This document shows, piece by piece, positions 53,048 to 62,985 of a stretch of 64,000 bases of DNA. Position 1 is the stretch's first letter, and every line of letters begins with the position of its first letter. Location of the stretch: the NCBI GenBank assembly GCA_035504095.1, contig DATJSN010000092.1, positions 1 to 64,000 on the forward strand, read 5' to 3'. Made by a program: the position numbers and the translations under genes. Source of the DNA: DATJSN01 sp035504095. Its GTDB lineage: Bacteria; Planctomycetota; Phycisphaerae; WQYP01. The notes beneath the pieces are model-generated. The model had not been told where the DNA came from, did no database searches, and saw only the letters and a list, made by a program, of their open reading frames with translations.

Positions 53048-55006
53048 ATGAAAAAATTACTCGAAACGATCGAATCTCCTGCGGACCTTAAACGTTTGCG
53101 GTTGGAAGACCTGACCAAGCTGGCGGGAGAAATTCGCGAAACCATCGTCAATACAGTCGGGAACAACGGCGGCCATTTGGCGCCGAATCTGGGTACCGTT
53201 GAAATTATCCTTGCTTTGCACATCGTATTCGACATTCCACACGACAGGCTTCTCTGGGATGTGGGCCATCAATGCTATCCGCACAAGCTGATCACCGGGC
53301 GCTATAAAAATTTTTCCACGCTTAGAAAGAGCGGCGGCATCAGCGGTTTTCCTGATCCAAGTGAGGGGCCGTATGACCTGTTCAGCGTGGGTCACGCCGG
53401 TACGGGGGTAAGCACTGCGGTGGGTATGGCGCGGGCCGATGCTCTGTTAAAACGCAACACGCGCGTGGTAGCCCTGGTCGGCGATGCTTCCATAGTCAAC
53501 GGCCTGGCGTTCGAAGGACTTAACAATGCCGGAACGCTCAAGCGGCAGCTTCTGGTCATTCTTAACGACAACTCGATGAGCATCAGTGAACCACAGGGCG
53601 CCTTTGCTGCTTATCTTGAACACTTGCGCGTCACCAACACGTACGATGAAGTCAAACGCCGCGTGCAGGAATTGCTGGATCGCATTCCCGGCGGCCAGAA
53701 AATTTCGGACGTTGGAGCGCATATCAAACAGGGAATTAAAAACGCCATTGCGCCAGGTCACATTTTTGAAGACCTGGGACTTAAATATTTCGGACCAGTG
53801 GACGGGCATGACTTGCCCGGGCTGCTGGAAAAGCTTAATGAACTTAAAGGGCTCAACGCGCCTGCGGTGTTGCATGTTAAAACGGTCAAGGGCAAAGGTT
53901 ATGAGTGGGCGTGCGAAGACCCGACCACTTTCCACAGTCCCAAACCATTCCGCGTTGAAGGATGCCGCGTTGTGATCAACCAGGGACCGGGCAAATCGTG
54001 GACGAGCGCTTTTGCCGATAACATGGTCAACCTGTGCAAAAAACATTCGAACGTCGTTGGTATTACCGCCGCGATGCCCGACGGCACAGGTATGATCAAA
54101 CTTAAACCTCTGTTTCCTGAGCGATATTTTGACACCGGCATTTGCGAAAGCCATGCCACGGCGATGGCCGCGGGTATGACCAAGGCGGGACTCAGACCCG
54201 TAGTGGCTATTTACTCCACGTTCCTGCAAAGAGCTTTCGATCAGATTTTTCAGGAAGTATGCCTCCAGGGACTTCCGGTGATTTTTTGTGTGGACCGGGC
54301 CGGATTGGTGGGCGATGACGGCGCGGTGCATCATGGATTCTGTGATCTGGCGTTTTTGCGTTCCCAGCCGGGCATGGTGCTTATGGCGCCGTCCGACGCA
54401 AATGAATTAACCGCATCCATGGATTTTGCCATGACGCTTGAACATCCATGTGAAATTCGTTATCCGCGCGATAACTGCCCAACAGAACCATTGGGTGCTT
54501 CCGAACCGTGGTCTATAGGCCGTAACGGTGGAAAATCTCGCAGATTGCGAAACGGAACTGATGCGACGCTTCTGGCCTATGGGTCGATGGCGCTGCAGGC
54601 GCTGCAAGCCGCCAAACAACTGGAAAGCGAAGAGCTGGATATCGGCGTCGTTGACGCGAGATTCTGCAAACCATTGGACGCCGCGATGCTCAGCGAACTT
54701 TTTGCCGCGTCTAAACCAATTATCACGGTGGAAGACCATTCGATCATCAACGGGTTCGGTACCGCTGTGCTTGAACACGCACAAGTCAATGGCTTCGACG
54801 GGCGGCTCGTGACGCGATCCGGTATACCGGATCGGTTTATCCGGCATGCCAACCGCGGTGAACAACTCAAGGAAGTGGGTTTGGACGCACCGGGGTTATG
54901 TACGACGGTTCGCGATGCCATCGCGCGTCATGAAGAAAGGGATTATTCCTCGGAAAATCAACCGGTTCAGAGCGTCATGCGGTCGTCCGCACGGTTACGC
55001 GACTAA
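53048..55006 (+). CDS. dxs: 1-deoxy-D-xylulose-5-phosphate synthase
   Basis: DXS condenses pyruvate and glyceraldehyde 3-phosphate, the first step of the MEP pathway, with thiamine diphosphate. The 652-aa product has HLAPNLGTVEIILALH, DVGHQCYPHKLITGR, the TPP motif VALVGDASIVNGLAFEGLNNAG, HVKTVKGKGYEWAC, and the second domain with FDTGICESHATAMAAGMTKAGLRPV and DRAGLVGDDGAVHHG. The TPP motif begins GDA where most enzymes have GDG, a tolerated change. The start at 53048 (MKKLLETIE) is favoured over 52991. It lies 3 kb from ispH and hpnCDE. Confidence 0.96.
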   Translation: MKKLLETIESPADLKRLRLEDLTKLAGEIRETIVNTVGNNGGHLAPNLGTVEIILALHIVFDIPHDRLLWDVGHQCYPHKLITGRYKNFSTLRKSGGISGFPDPSEGPYDLFSVGHAGTGVSTAVGMARADALLKRNTRVVALVGDASIVNGLAFEGLNNAGTLKRQLLVILNDNSMSISEPQGAFAAYLEHLRVTNTYDEVKRRVQELLDRIPGGQKISDVGAHIKQGIKNAIAPGHIFEDLGLKYFGPVDGHDLPGLLEKLNELKGLNAPAVLHVKTVKGKGYEWACEDPTTFHSPKPFRVEGCRVVINQGPGKSWTSAFADNMVNLCKKHSNVVGITAAMPDGTGMIKLKPLFPERYFDTGICESHATAMAAGMTKAGLRPVVAIYSTFLQRAFDQIFQEVCLQGLPVIFCVDRAGLVGDDGAVHHGFCDLAFLRSQPGMVLMAPSDANELTASMDFAMTLEHPCEIRYPRDNCPTEPLGASEPWSIGRNGGKSRRLRNGTDATLLAYGSMALQALQAAKQLESEELDIGVVDARFCKPLDAAMLSELFAASKPIITVEDHSIINGFGTAVLEHAQVNGFDGRLVTRSGIPDRFIRHANRGEQLKEVGLDAPGLCTTVRDAIARHEERDYSSENQPVQSVMRSSARLRD

Positions 55007-55043
55007 AAATCCCCAGAAATCCACTCAAAACTAAATCCTGTTT

Positions 55044-56081
55044 TTATTTGGCCCCTTGCGCCGTCGTTTGTGCTGAGACCTGAATTAAATTTTCCAGCGT
55101 AGCCAAAGCACGACCCGAATCAATAGCCGTAGATGCAATTTTAATGCCCTCACGAATCGATTCGGATTTCTGGCCGACCCATAACGCGGCGGCACTATTG
55201 AAGAGTACAATATCTCGCGGCGAACCGCGGCTGCCTCCAAGCACCTGGCGTACCAGGGCGGCGGACTGTTCGGGTGTCTGAATGCGCATCGCCGCAGAAG
55301 AAGTTTTTTTCAATCCCACGTCGCGCGGTTCCAGATCGAATGATTTGATTTCTTCACCGTCAAACAGACTTACATGCGTCGGCCCCCCGACGGAAAGCTC
55401 GCACATAAATCCCTCGTCTGGATCTGTGCCACAGACAACCATGGCGCGCACGGCGCCCAGCCGCACCAGCACTTCGAGAATTGGCGCTGTTAACTCCGGG
55501 CGCGGAACGCCCGCAAGCTGCTTTCGGGCGCCGGCGGGATTGGTTAGCGGCCCCATCAGGTTAAAAATCGTTGCAAAACCGAGTTTTTGTCGGATTTGCG
55601 CCACATGCTGCATAGCCGGATGATGCCGCGGAGCGAAACTAAAGCAGATATTCACTTCACGCAGGCATTGCGCCTGAATTTCCGGCTCAGCGTCGACGCG
55701 CACGCCCAGAACCTGCAGTACATCCGCGCTGCCGCTGCGGCTGGTGACGGCGCGGTTACCATGCTTGGCAACAGGAATACCGCAGGACGCGGCCACGATG
55801 GCCGCGGTGGTTGAAACGTTAAAAATGCGCGACCGGGTTCCCCCGGCACCGCACGTATCTATAACGTTTTCCGGGGCCGACACTGGCACCACATATTGGC
55901 GCATCGCCAAAGCGGCGCCGGTGAGTTCATCCGGGGTCGGATCACGACGGGACAAGAGCGCAAGAAATGCCCCCACGTACACCGGATCAGTCTGTCCGGA
56001 CATAATGTCTTCAAAGGCCGCACGAGTTTGATTCTGGTCGAGCGTCTGGCCGGCGACCAGCTTGGAAAGAATATCCTTCAT
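55044..56081 (-). CDS. trpD: anthranilate phosphoribosyltransferase
   Basis: TrpD transfers phosphoribosyl from PRPP to anthranilate in tryptophan synthesis. The 345-aa product has the PRPP-binding DTCGAGGTRSRIFNVSTTAA, the KHGNRAVTSRSGSADVLQVLGV block, the FAPRHHPAMQHVAQIRQKLGFATIFNLMGPLTNPA stretch and CGTDPDEGFMCEL. The second residue of the usual GTGG motif is Cys-Gly-Ala-Gly-Gly here, a known variant (DTCGTGG in many). It is a single gene without other trp genes nearby, convergent with dxs and 36 bp from galK. Confidence 0.95.
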   Translation of the reverse strand: MKDILSKLVAGQTLDQNQTRAAFEDIMSGQTDPVYVGAFLALLSRRDPTPDELTGAALAMRQYVVPVSAPENVIDTCGAGGTRSRIFNVSTTAAIVAASCGIPVAKHGNRAVTSRSGSADVLQVLGVRVDAEPEIQAQCLREVNICFSFAPRHHPAMQHVAQIRQKLGFATIFNLMGPLTNPAGARKQLAGVPRPELTAPILEVLVRLGAVRAMVVCGTDPDEGFMCELSVGGPTHVSLFDGEEIKSFDLEPRDVGLKKTSSAAMRIQTPEQSAALVRQVLGGSRGSPRDIVLFNSAAALWVGQKSESIREGIKIASTAIDSGRALATLENLIQVSAQTTAQGAK

Positions 56082-56117
56082 GAGAATCCTTCGATGGCTC
56101 GCGGCGGCGGGGGAAAT

Positions 56118-57281
56118 TTAACTACGAACCACCTGGGCACCCGCGCCGGGAGCTGTCAGAAAGATTGTAGCCTGTTTGTTGCACTGGCGGGGATATTCTG
56201 AATCAATGGCGGCGATATAGCGGTCAACACTTTCTTTACGTATCAAGGCCACGATACAGCCTCCGAAGCCGCCGCCGGTCATTCGAGCGCCCCAAACACC
56301 GCTGACTCCACGGGATATCTCCACCAGGGCATCAAGTTCCGGGCAGCTTACACCATAATCGTCGCGCAAACTTTCATGTGATTTGTACATGAATTTTCCA
56401 CAGGACACATAGTCGCGCCGCTCCAGCGCCTGGGCGAAGGCCAACGTGCGTTGATTTTCGCCGATCACGTGGCGAGCGCGGCGGAATACTGTTGGATCGG
56501 TGTTCATACGACACTGTTCGAGCATCTCCATGGTCGCGTCGCGCAATGCCTTTACAGCGGGATAATTTTTGCGAAGGCTTGCCACTGCTCGTTCGCATTG
56601 AGTGCGGCGGGCCGTATATTCACCCTGCACGAGTTCATGTTTGACATTGGTGTTCACCACCACTACTTGAAGATTGGGATCGTCCATCGGCACCTGACGG
56701 CGTGAAAGATCGCGACAGTCCAGAAGCATGGCATAGCCTGCCTGAGCCATTGAGGAAATAAACTGGTCCATAATTCCTGAAGGCATGCCGGCATAATTGT
56801 GCTCAGCCCATTGGCAGGCCAGAGACATTTCCACCCGGTCCATTTCACGTTGATTGACGGTAAGCAAGGCCAGAGCCATGGCAATTTCAAATGATGCACT
56901 GGAAGAAAGGCCGCCGCCAATCGGCACGTCGCTGACCATGATGGCATCCATACCATGTGAAACAAATCCCTTGGTTCGAAGAGACTCTGCTACGCCCCGG
57001 GCATATAAGGACCACGTCGGAGGCTGTTTCGTGACCTCGTGATTGACGTTGAATTCGGTCATCTGATTTTGGGAGGTACTGAAAAGCCGGATAACACCAT
57101 CGTTGCGAGCGCGACTCAGGATCGTTGTTGCACGATCGATGGCCATGGGAAAAACAAAGCCCTCGTTATAGTCCGTATGCTCCCCGATCAGATTGACTCG
57201 CCCCGGCGCACGAACTTCGATGAGCCTCCCGGCGTGAAACCCAAACCGCCGTTGAAATTCGGTTTCAATTGCGTCAGTCAT
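56118..57281 (-). CDS. galK: galactokinase
   Basis: GalK phosphorylates galactose at C1. The 387-aa product has the signature APGRVNLIGEHTDYNEGFVFPMAID, the GHMP kinase ATP loop PIGGGLSSSASFEIAMALAL, and MPSGIMDQFISSMAQAG; a third motif GARMTGGGFGGCIVAL closes the fold. The start ATG at 57281 fits the family (about 26 residues before the signature); the frame opens at 57320. No other Leloir genes are adjacent, though galactokinase-like sugar-1-kinases of other specificity cannot be excluded. Confidence 0.94.
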   Translation of the reverse strand: MTDAIETEFQRRFGFHAGRLIEVRAPGRVNLIGEHTDYNEGFVFPMAIDRATTILSRARNDGVIRLFSTSQNQMTEFNVNHEVTKQPPTWSLYARGVAESLRTKGFVSHGMDAIMVSDVPIGGGLSSSASFEIAMALALLTVNQREMDRVEMSLACQWAEHNYAGMPSGIMDQFISSMAQAGYAMLLDCRDLSRRQVPMDDPNLQVVVVNTNVKHELVQGEYTARRTQCERAVASLRKNYPAVKALRDATMEMLEQCRMNTDPTVFRRARHVIGENQRTLAFAQALERRDYVSCGKFMYKSHESLRDDYGVSCPELDALVEISRGVSGVWGARMTGGGFGGCIVALIRKESVDRYIAAIDSEYPRQCNKQATIFLTAPGAGAQVVRS

Positions 57282-57513
57282 ACTCAATTTTCGTAAATTT
57301 TCCGTAGCGATCATTTTCATAAGAACGAGTCTCTCATTCTAGCAACTATTTATAATCTAGTGTGGTTTATAGCGCAAATCAACAGAAAAATATGCGCAAG
57401 TAGCGTTTTTTTGTATCAAATCTATTATTTCCTATAATAAGCTTGTAACCTCGAATAAAATAAACCGTAAGCCACATTCTATATTACAAAGGATTATTAA
57501 TTAAATCGCCAAA

Positions 57514-57768
57514 TTATTCTTTTTCAGGCTTTGCACCCATCGACAAAGCATATCCGCCACAAGTGTCGGTTCTGGAAGTCGATGGCCTTGTAAACATCTG
57601 ATAGTCAGATTGGCCGCTTACTTTATAAACGCCAGATCCGCTCCACTGATATATCGATGACGATTGGGAAAACCAGCCGTGCTGAATTGCACGGTGAAGC
57701 GGCGCTGTTGTGCCATAGCGCGGTGCACGGTAAGTGTGAATACTCAGCGACCCATCAATAAACCATCT
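57514..57768 (-). pseudogene. possible 3' fragment of an unidentified gene
   Basis: The minus strand is open for 84 codons (stop at 57514-57516, in-frame TAA just upstream at 57769-57771) without an early start codon. It reads like protein (RAPRYGTTAPLHRAIQHGWF, WSGSGVYKVSGQSDYQMF, DTCGGYALSMGAKPEKE). It may be the truncated end of a gene, separated from the next gene by stops. No family is recognised; chance is possible. The rest of the gap 57282-57788 is AT-rich and holds the galK promoter region. Confidence 0.3.
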
Positions 57769-57788
57769 TTATAAACGTGATGAAAATA

Positions 57789-58970
57789 CTATTTTGTCGG
57801 CGAATCGGGTGTAATGTCCTTTAAAACGACGTTGCGGAAGAACACATCACCTGTATACAAATAAACAAAAAAATCGATGCGCAGCCATTGAATAGGATGT
57901 GCTTTGTCCAGACGAGCCAATGATGTCGGGGTAAAATCCATTTCGGTGGTGTCCCATCCGTCATTTTTCGTCAGCGTGAGCAGTTGTGCGCGATAAATTT
58001 CTTTGCGCTGACTCGCCAGGTTATCCGGCGTGCTGAATTCGTCGGGCCAGTACGCAAAACCTTTGAGAAAAATCTGGATGTCCGGACCGTTGCTGTGATA
58101 CTCCGCGGCAAAACGATAATGATGCCCATCGATTACCGGAATCCACATACTTTCGCATGCCAGACCGTTGTTGTCCGCCACAAATTTGCCTATACGCATC
58201 ATCAGGCAATAGCCGGCGCTCGCAGGCGTCGCCGCGTTTTGCGGCACGATGGCCGCGGTGTCTCGAGGTAAATCGGCGGCATCTGAGGCGGATACAAATC
58301 GCGGGTGATAATCCTGTTTCTGTAAAAACACTTCCCATTCAGCAGCAACGCCATTGCCCGCCAAAGCGGCGGAAAATTCCGGATCGGGCGCCAAATTCGG
58401 CCGAGCGGCAAAGAGTGCCTCAATCACCGGATTGGAATGATTGACCTGCTGCTCCGTAACATGTGTAAATTGAATTCCTTCGAGTCTGGTGAGCATACCT
58501 TCAATGGTCAGTCGCGGGCTTGTATTGTCCGGAGGAATGACGGCGACAACCGTTTTGGTGAGTTTCTCACCAACATACAGCCGAAGCGTCAGTTGTCGTC
58601 CATCAACAAAACCTGCGATCGTTTGATCCGTCCCCAAAGCACTAATTACCTGATGGATATCGCTATCGCTGACGGGCGCAGTCCAGGTAAGTTGCAGCGC
58701 GGAAATCATGGCGTCGACGTCATGATCGTCGGTGCGATTGAAATGACCGTCGCGGGAAATTTTCTGGTCAACAGCGAAACGCATTCGCTCGGCAAGATCT
58801 TCCATTGAGGCATCATTGGGATCGGACGGCACAAATGGCAATACGGCCAGTGTAGGTGCTGCAGGGGTAGAAGAATTTGCTCCTCCTGCAGCGTTTACCT
58901 GGGCATAAAGCGACGAACAAAACAGCCCCATCAAAATCCAAACAAATAACGTTAAAATCAGCTTTTTCAC
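57789..58970 (-). CDS. secreted protein of unknown function
   Basis: The roughly 393-aa product has a signal peptide (KKLILTLFVWILMGLFCSSLYAQ). A first domain (about 45-180) has TLAVLPFVPSDPNDASMEDLAERMRFAVDQKI and DQTIAGFVDGRQLTL, a pattern like the beta-alpha fold of TolB-like or TPR-linked adenylate cyclase partners. A C-terminal beta-sandwich-like part has GHHYRFAAEYHSNGPDIQIFLKGFA and LRIDFFVYLYTGDVFFRNVVL, as in carbohydrate-binding modules. I prefer a GTG at 58970 with GAGGG upstream; an ATG lies at 58997. The function is unknown. It follows a lipoprotein gene on the same strand. Confidence 0.7.
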   Translation of the reverse strand: MKKLILTLFVWILMGLFCSSLYAQVNAAGGANSSTPAAPTLAVLPFVPSDPNDASMEDLAERMRFAVDQKISRDGHFNRTDDHDVDAMISALQLTWTAPVSDSDIHQVISALGTDQTIAGFVDGRQLTLRLYVGEKLTKTVVAVIPPDNTSPRLTIEGMLTRLEGIQFTHVTEQQVNHSNPVIEALFAARPNLAPDPEFSAALAGNGVAAEWEVFLQKQDYHPRFVSASDAADLPRDTAAIVPQNAATPASAGYCLMMRIGKFVADNNGLACESMWIPVIDGHHYRFAAEYHSNGPDIQIFLKGFAYWPDEFSTPDNLASQRKEIYRAQLLTLTKNDGWDTTEMDFTPTSLARLDKAHPIQWLRIDFFVYLYTGDVFFRNVVLKDITPDSPTK

Positions 58971-59069
58971 ACCCAGACCCTCAAAACAAATTACCATGAA
59001 TTAAAATCATCCAAATTACATTATCATGGTCTCTGTAAATCCGATAAATAGTTTACCCGCTTAAAGCTG

Positions 59070-60530
59070 TTAATCAGGCGCTCGGTAAACCCCCAGATCA
59101 ATCACGGCTTCGGACGGAAAGTCGACCATGGCGTCAAAAATATGATCCCCTGTGGATGTAAATATCACCACATTACAGCGGGTGTTTTTAACATACTGCA
59201 CGTCGCCGGCGGCCGGACCAACGTATTGGCTGTTATCCATGCTCTGAAAATGAAAAACGAATTGAGCAATTCCACGCGGCGTGTCGAGTATCAATTGTTC
59301 TCCACTGACGTAAACTCCAGCATTGATATTCAACTCCGAAGGATATTCTTTCAACGATAATAGCGGAGAATCAGCAGTTGATGATGCATCAAAAGCCAGT
59401 AGACCCCCTGTTTCGCTGTCGCGATCGGACATTGAGCTGAACCCGAGATCATAAATTTGCCGGCGATTTTCTGATAACGACAAAGCTTCTGAAAGAGTCC
59501 TGACCAGCAGCAAGTCTAAATAACTCAGACGATTCTGGTTTGTCTTTAATGTCGGATCAATATCATCAGGCGCCCCGGGATATGACGGCATCCGGCGCAC
59601 ATGTTGTTGTTGTGCCAGCAATTCGGCGACCTGTTCCACTACCACTCCGCGTGATGGATAATCAATTCGATGACCGAGAAATGCGAGCAGAGCAACCAGC
59701 CGCGGCTCAATGCCGTCGGGAATATACTGTGCGCGAATCCACGCCGCATGACGTTGGGCGGCGTCTACCAAAGTCGCCATTGATGGTTCATGAAGTCTCT
59801 GAATCCATAATACCTCGGTTTTGTCGCGCGGCACAAAATGGAAGGTTCCTGCATACCATTGCAGATCACTGATCAATGGATCGGTTGATGGTGCAGCAAG
59901 GATTAATTGCTCCAACCGCTCGCGGCCTTCGAGGTCATAAAGTTCCTGAAGCGCATCCAGTCGCGTTTGTTCATCTCCAGGAGACAACAGCAAAAAAGCG
60001 AGTTCTGATGAAAGATTCCGACCCGAAAGTCTTTCGATCGCATGGACTTCAGGGCGCCGGGGCAGAGAATAAGTAACCGCCGGACGAGATAAAGATTGCA
60101 CCAGCGGACCAATTAAATCTTTATCCTGAAGTTCAACTGCCATATTGCAGGCGTAAATCAACACATCCCAGTCGTTGAATTGCGGGATGTTGCGTGCCAG
60201 TACGGCTTCGGCCAATTCAGAATTGGCCCGGCGAATCTGCTGCAAAGCATATATTTTCATCGCTGGATGCTGGCCGTAACCTTCGACAATTTCCACCAGA
60301 GCGGCCAGACGCTTTGGCGAATCGGCGCCGATGTTTTCCGCGAGCCTGGCGTCGACGGCCTGCCGCTGGCCGTCCGGCAGTGAGACATCGACGAGCTCGG
60401 AAAGCATGCTTTGAACCTGCCCGGTATTAAGCGGCCCCTGTTGCGGCTGGTTGCAGGCAGCCGATAAAAGCGTCATGAGAAGCCCAAAGAGCAATAAAAA
60501 TATCCGGAAAAATGGTCTATTCCAGGGCAT
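59070..60530 (-). CDS. predicted lipoprotein with helical repeats, unknown
   Basis: The 486-aa product has a signal with a lipobox (IFLLLFGLLMTLLSAACN, Cys near residue 26). The middle is helical with HEAT-like spacing (RLAALVEIVEGYGQHPAMKIYALQQIRRANSELAEAVL and HAIERLSGRNLSSELAFLLLS). The C-terminal part is beta-rich (LILDTPRGIAQFVFHFQSMDN, NVVIFTSTGDHIFDAM). It is probably anchored to the cell envelope and may scaffold other proteins. No family is recognised; such proteins are common in planctomycetes. It diverges from the CNNM transporter operon. Confidence 0.75.
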   Translation of the reverse strand: MPWNRPFFRIFLLLFGLLMTLLSAACNQPQQGPLNTGQVQSMLSELVDVSLPDGQRQAVDARLAENIGADSPKRLAALVEIVEGYGQHPAMKIYALQQIRRANSELAEAVLARNIPQFNDWDVLIYACNMAVELQDKDLIGPLVQSLSRPAVTYSLPRRPEVHAIERLSGRNLSSELAFLLLSPGDEQTRLDALQELYDLEGRERLEQLILAAPSTDPLISDLQWYAGTFHFVPRDKTEVLWIQRLHEPSMATLVDAAQRHAAWIRAQYIPDGIEPRLVALLAFLGHRIDYPSRGVVVEQVAELLAQQQHVRRMPSYPGAPDDIDPTLKTNQNRLSYLDLLLVRTLSEALSLSENRRQIYDLGFSSMSDRDSETGGLLAFDASSTADSPLLSLKEYPSELNINAGVYVSGEQLILDTPRGIAQFVFHFQSMDNSQYVGPAAGDVQYVKNTRCNVVIFTSTGDHIFDAMVDFPSEAVIDLGVYRAPD

Positions 60531-60667
60531 CAGGTAGAGTCCTGTTCAAAAAATCTCATTTACCGGCGAGAATAGTACCCGATGGTGCGTGAAATTCACC
60601 TACCCCTGGTCAGGGCCGATTGAAGCAAGAGACTCTGATATTCGGCCCCGCGAAACGATGAGGCAGG

Positions 60668-61960
60668 ATGAACGCTTTTTTTATTCAGAACCTGGGGTTT
60701 TTGATCCCTATGCTTGTGCTGCTGATGGTTTCAGCGGCGTTTTCCTGTTGTGAAACCACTCTCTTTTCACTCACTCGCCACGATTTATACCAGTTTCGCA
60801 ACAGCGGCCAGCGGCAGAAACTGGCAGCGGCGGCATTGCGCGAGCGAGGCCGGATATTGCTGATCATTATTCTGGTCTTAAACATGGCCAGCAACGTTTT
60901 GATTTTCATATTAAGTACGTTCGTTCTGGTACGCGTTGCTGAGCAATATGGCGATTTCATTGCTGCCGTGCTTTCGATTGTGCCAATTCTGCTGGTGGCC
61001 TATTTCGGCGATGTTGTGCCGAAGATGATCGGCCGGCGATTCAATCGCCGTCTTGCGCCCCTGCTGGCCGCGCCTCTGACAGTGCTCACGGACCTGCTGG
61101 AACCAATGGCGCGAGTTATTCATCTGGTGTTGATGGAACCCGTGCATCGGCTGCTGGGGCACGACGCGCCGCCCGCCGGTCTGGAACTGGATGAATTGCG
61201 TGAATTACTGCTGATGTCTCAGAGCCAGGGCGCCATCGACCTGACGGAAAACCAGCTTCTACAACAGGTGTTATGGCTTAAGGAAATTCGCGTGCGGCAC
61301 ATTATGGTGCCGCGCGTGGACATGCTGGCGTTTGATATCAATCGTCCCGCCTCGGAACTTGTGGAATTGTTTCGCACATCGCATCGATCCAAAGTTCCGG
61401 TTTACGATCGGCAAATCGACAACATTCTCGGCCTGCTTTATGCCAAGGAATATTTACTGCAATTGCCGGCGGACATTACCGGCATTCGCGCACTTCTTAA
61501 ACCCGTGCAATTTGTTCCGGAACTTCAAACACTCGACCGTTTGCTGAGTTATTTTCGCGAAAAACGCGTGCAAACCTCCCTCGTGGTTGATGAATATGGC
61601 GGAATCGCCGGCCTGGTTACGCTGGAAGATGTTGTCGAGGCGCTAATCGGTGAAATTCATACACCCGGCGATCCGGCCCGGCGCACCGTGGAACAAACCG
61701 GCGAAGATGAATGGCTGGTCCCCGGGGATTTATCTTTGATCGAATGTGGTGAATTGTTCGGCCAGCACTTATTCACCACCAAAATCACCACTATTGGCGG
61801 ACTGATTTACGCCAACCTTAACCGCATACCCAAAGTCGGCGATCAGATTCGCCTGCACAATCTGGAACTCACGGTTGAATCCATGCATGGACGGCGCGTC
61901 GCCGACGTTCGTTTGCGCATCAGTAAGCAGGTTCATGCTGCGAAAGAAGGCGGTTCATGA
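60668..61960 (+). CDS. CNNM/CorC-type transporter with CBS pair
   Basis: The 430-aa protein has a DUF21/CNNM membrane domain (helices near 10-30, 60-85, 95-125), a CBS pair (IRVHIMVPRVDMLAFDINRPASELVELF-like segment, then SKVPVYDRQIDNILGLLYAKEYL and TSLVVDEYGGIAGLVTLEDVVEALIGEI) and a C-terminal CorC_HlyC domain (WLVPGDLSLIECGELFG, IPKVGDQIRLHNLELTVESM). The family exports Mg or Co or handles cations. Its stop overlaps the ATG of the next gene (ATGA at 61957-61960), so both are made together. Confidence 0.93.
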   Translation: MNAFFIQNLGFLIPMLVLLMVSAAFSCCETTLFSLTRHDLYQFRNSGQRQKLAAAALRERGRILLIIILVLNMASNVLIFILSTFVLVRVAEQYGDFIAAVLSIVPILLVAYFGDVVPKMIGRRFNRRLAPLLAAPLTVLTDLLEPMARVIHLVLMEPVHRLLGHDAPPAGLELDELRELLLMSQSQGAIDLTENQLLQQVLWLKEIRVRHIMVPRVDMLAFDINRPASELVELFRTSHRSKVPVYDRQIDNILGLLYAKEYLLQLPADITGIRALLKPVQFVPELQTLDRLLSYFREKRVQTSLVVDEYGGIAGLVTLEDVVEALIGEIHTPGDPARRTVEQTGEDEWLVPGDLSLIECGELFGQHLFTTKITTIGGLIYANLNRIPKVGDQIRLHNLELTVESMHGRRVADVRLRISKQVHAAKEGGS

Positions 61961-62976
61961 TTCATAATCCGACCGGATATTGCCTGGCCGATTTTATCAC
62001 GCTCCAGACTTTGCACTGGCTGCTGATTGCTGGTGCAGCGTCATTTGGTTCGGTTCTTTTTAGCGGACTGGAGACCGGACTTTACAGCATTTCGCGCTTG
62101 CGTCTCCAACTTCGTTGCTGGCGCAAAGATCCGCGCGCGGAGCAAATCGAACGCTGGCAAAAAAACCCGACAAGTGTTTTAACGGGCCTCTTGATCTGGC
62201 AGAACGTCGCCAATTTCGCCGTCTGCGCTGCAATAACCGTCCTTATCGATCAGGAATTTTCCAACCCCGTAGTCCAATTATTAATCGCCGCCGCTGTTGT
62301 CACGCCGCTGATGTTTTTATTCGCCGAACTGTTACCGAAAGATTTATTCCTGGTTTATGCCGACCGCTGGACATATCACCTGGTGCGTCCGCTGCAATGG
62401 GCTTTGGCCGTTATCAGAATTATCCCCCTCTTACCGCTGCTATTAGTGCTGGACAAAATCGCCGAATGGCTTCTCGGCACCGGCAGACAAATAGACGCGT
62501 CTTCGTCCGCCGTAATCCGATATGCTGAGGAATCCAGCGCTTCGGGGTTGATCAGTGATACACAACACGATCTTATTCGGCGTGCATTGCGCATGGCCCA
62601 CGTTTCGGTAAGCGACGTGATGGTCCCCTGGGATCGGGTTATTGGCGTGCCGCTTGGCATCAGCAAAGACGGATTTCGCGCCATCGTCAGGCGGTTTAAT
62701 GTTTCCCGCCTGCCGGTATTCAAGCCTAATACGCAGGAAATTCTCGGCGTGGTCAATGTGGTCGACGTTTTATCGAATCAAGACCAGACCGATTTACAGC
62801 GGTTTTTAACCACGCCGATTACACTGCTGCCGAATCAGACGGTGCGCTCCGCTATTACGCTCATGCAGGCGGCGCGGCAGACAATTGGCATTGTCGTTAA
62901 TTTGCAGGGCAAGCCCATCGGCCTGGCGACCATGAAGGATCTCGTAGAAGAACTCACAGGTGATATGGAGGGTTAA
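61957..62976 (+). CDS. CNNM-type transporter, shorter paralogue
   Basis: The 339-aa product has the same CNNM membrane domain (SFGSVLFSGLETGLYSISRLRLQL, then PLMFLFAELLPKDLFLVYADRW) and a CBS pair (VSVSDVMVPWDRVIGVPLGISKDG, then SRLPVFKPNTQEILGVVNVVDVL and TIGIVVNLQGKPIGLATMKDLVEEL) but ends there, without the CorC_HlyC domain of its neighbour. The two probably form a heteromeric complex, which is inference. The GH29 gene follows after 9 bp, perhaps by chance of packing. Confidence 0.92.
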   Translation: MIHNPTGYCLADFITLQTLHWLLIAGAASFGSVLFSGLETGLYSISRLRLQLRCWRKDPRAEQIERWQKNPTSVLTGLLIWQNVANFAVCAAITVLIDQEFSNPVVQLLIAAAVVTPLMFLFAELLPKDLFLVYADRWTYHLVRPLQWALAVIRIIPLLPLLLVLDKIAEWLLGTGRQIDASSSAVIRYAEESSASGLISDTQHDLIRRALRMAHVSVSDVMVPWDRVIGVPLGISKDGFRAIVRRFNVSRLPVFKPNTQEILGVVNVVDVLSNQDQTDLQRFLTTPITLLPNQTVRSAITLMQAARQTIGIVVNLQGKPIGLATMKDLVEELTGDMEG

Positions 62977-62985
62977 TAAAACTTT

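Noticed and set aside
53447..54334. A 295-codon minus-strand frame
   Set aside because: It is antisense to dxs, which is intact.
60610..60640. A sigma-54-like match before the CNNM gene (AGGGCC...GAAGCAA)
   Set aside because: Spacing fits but the -12 element lacks TTGC and the -24 element lacks TGGCA.
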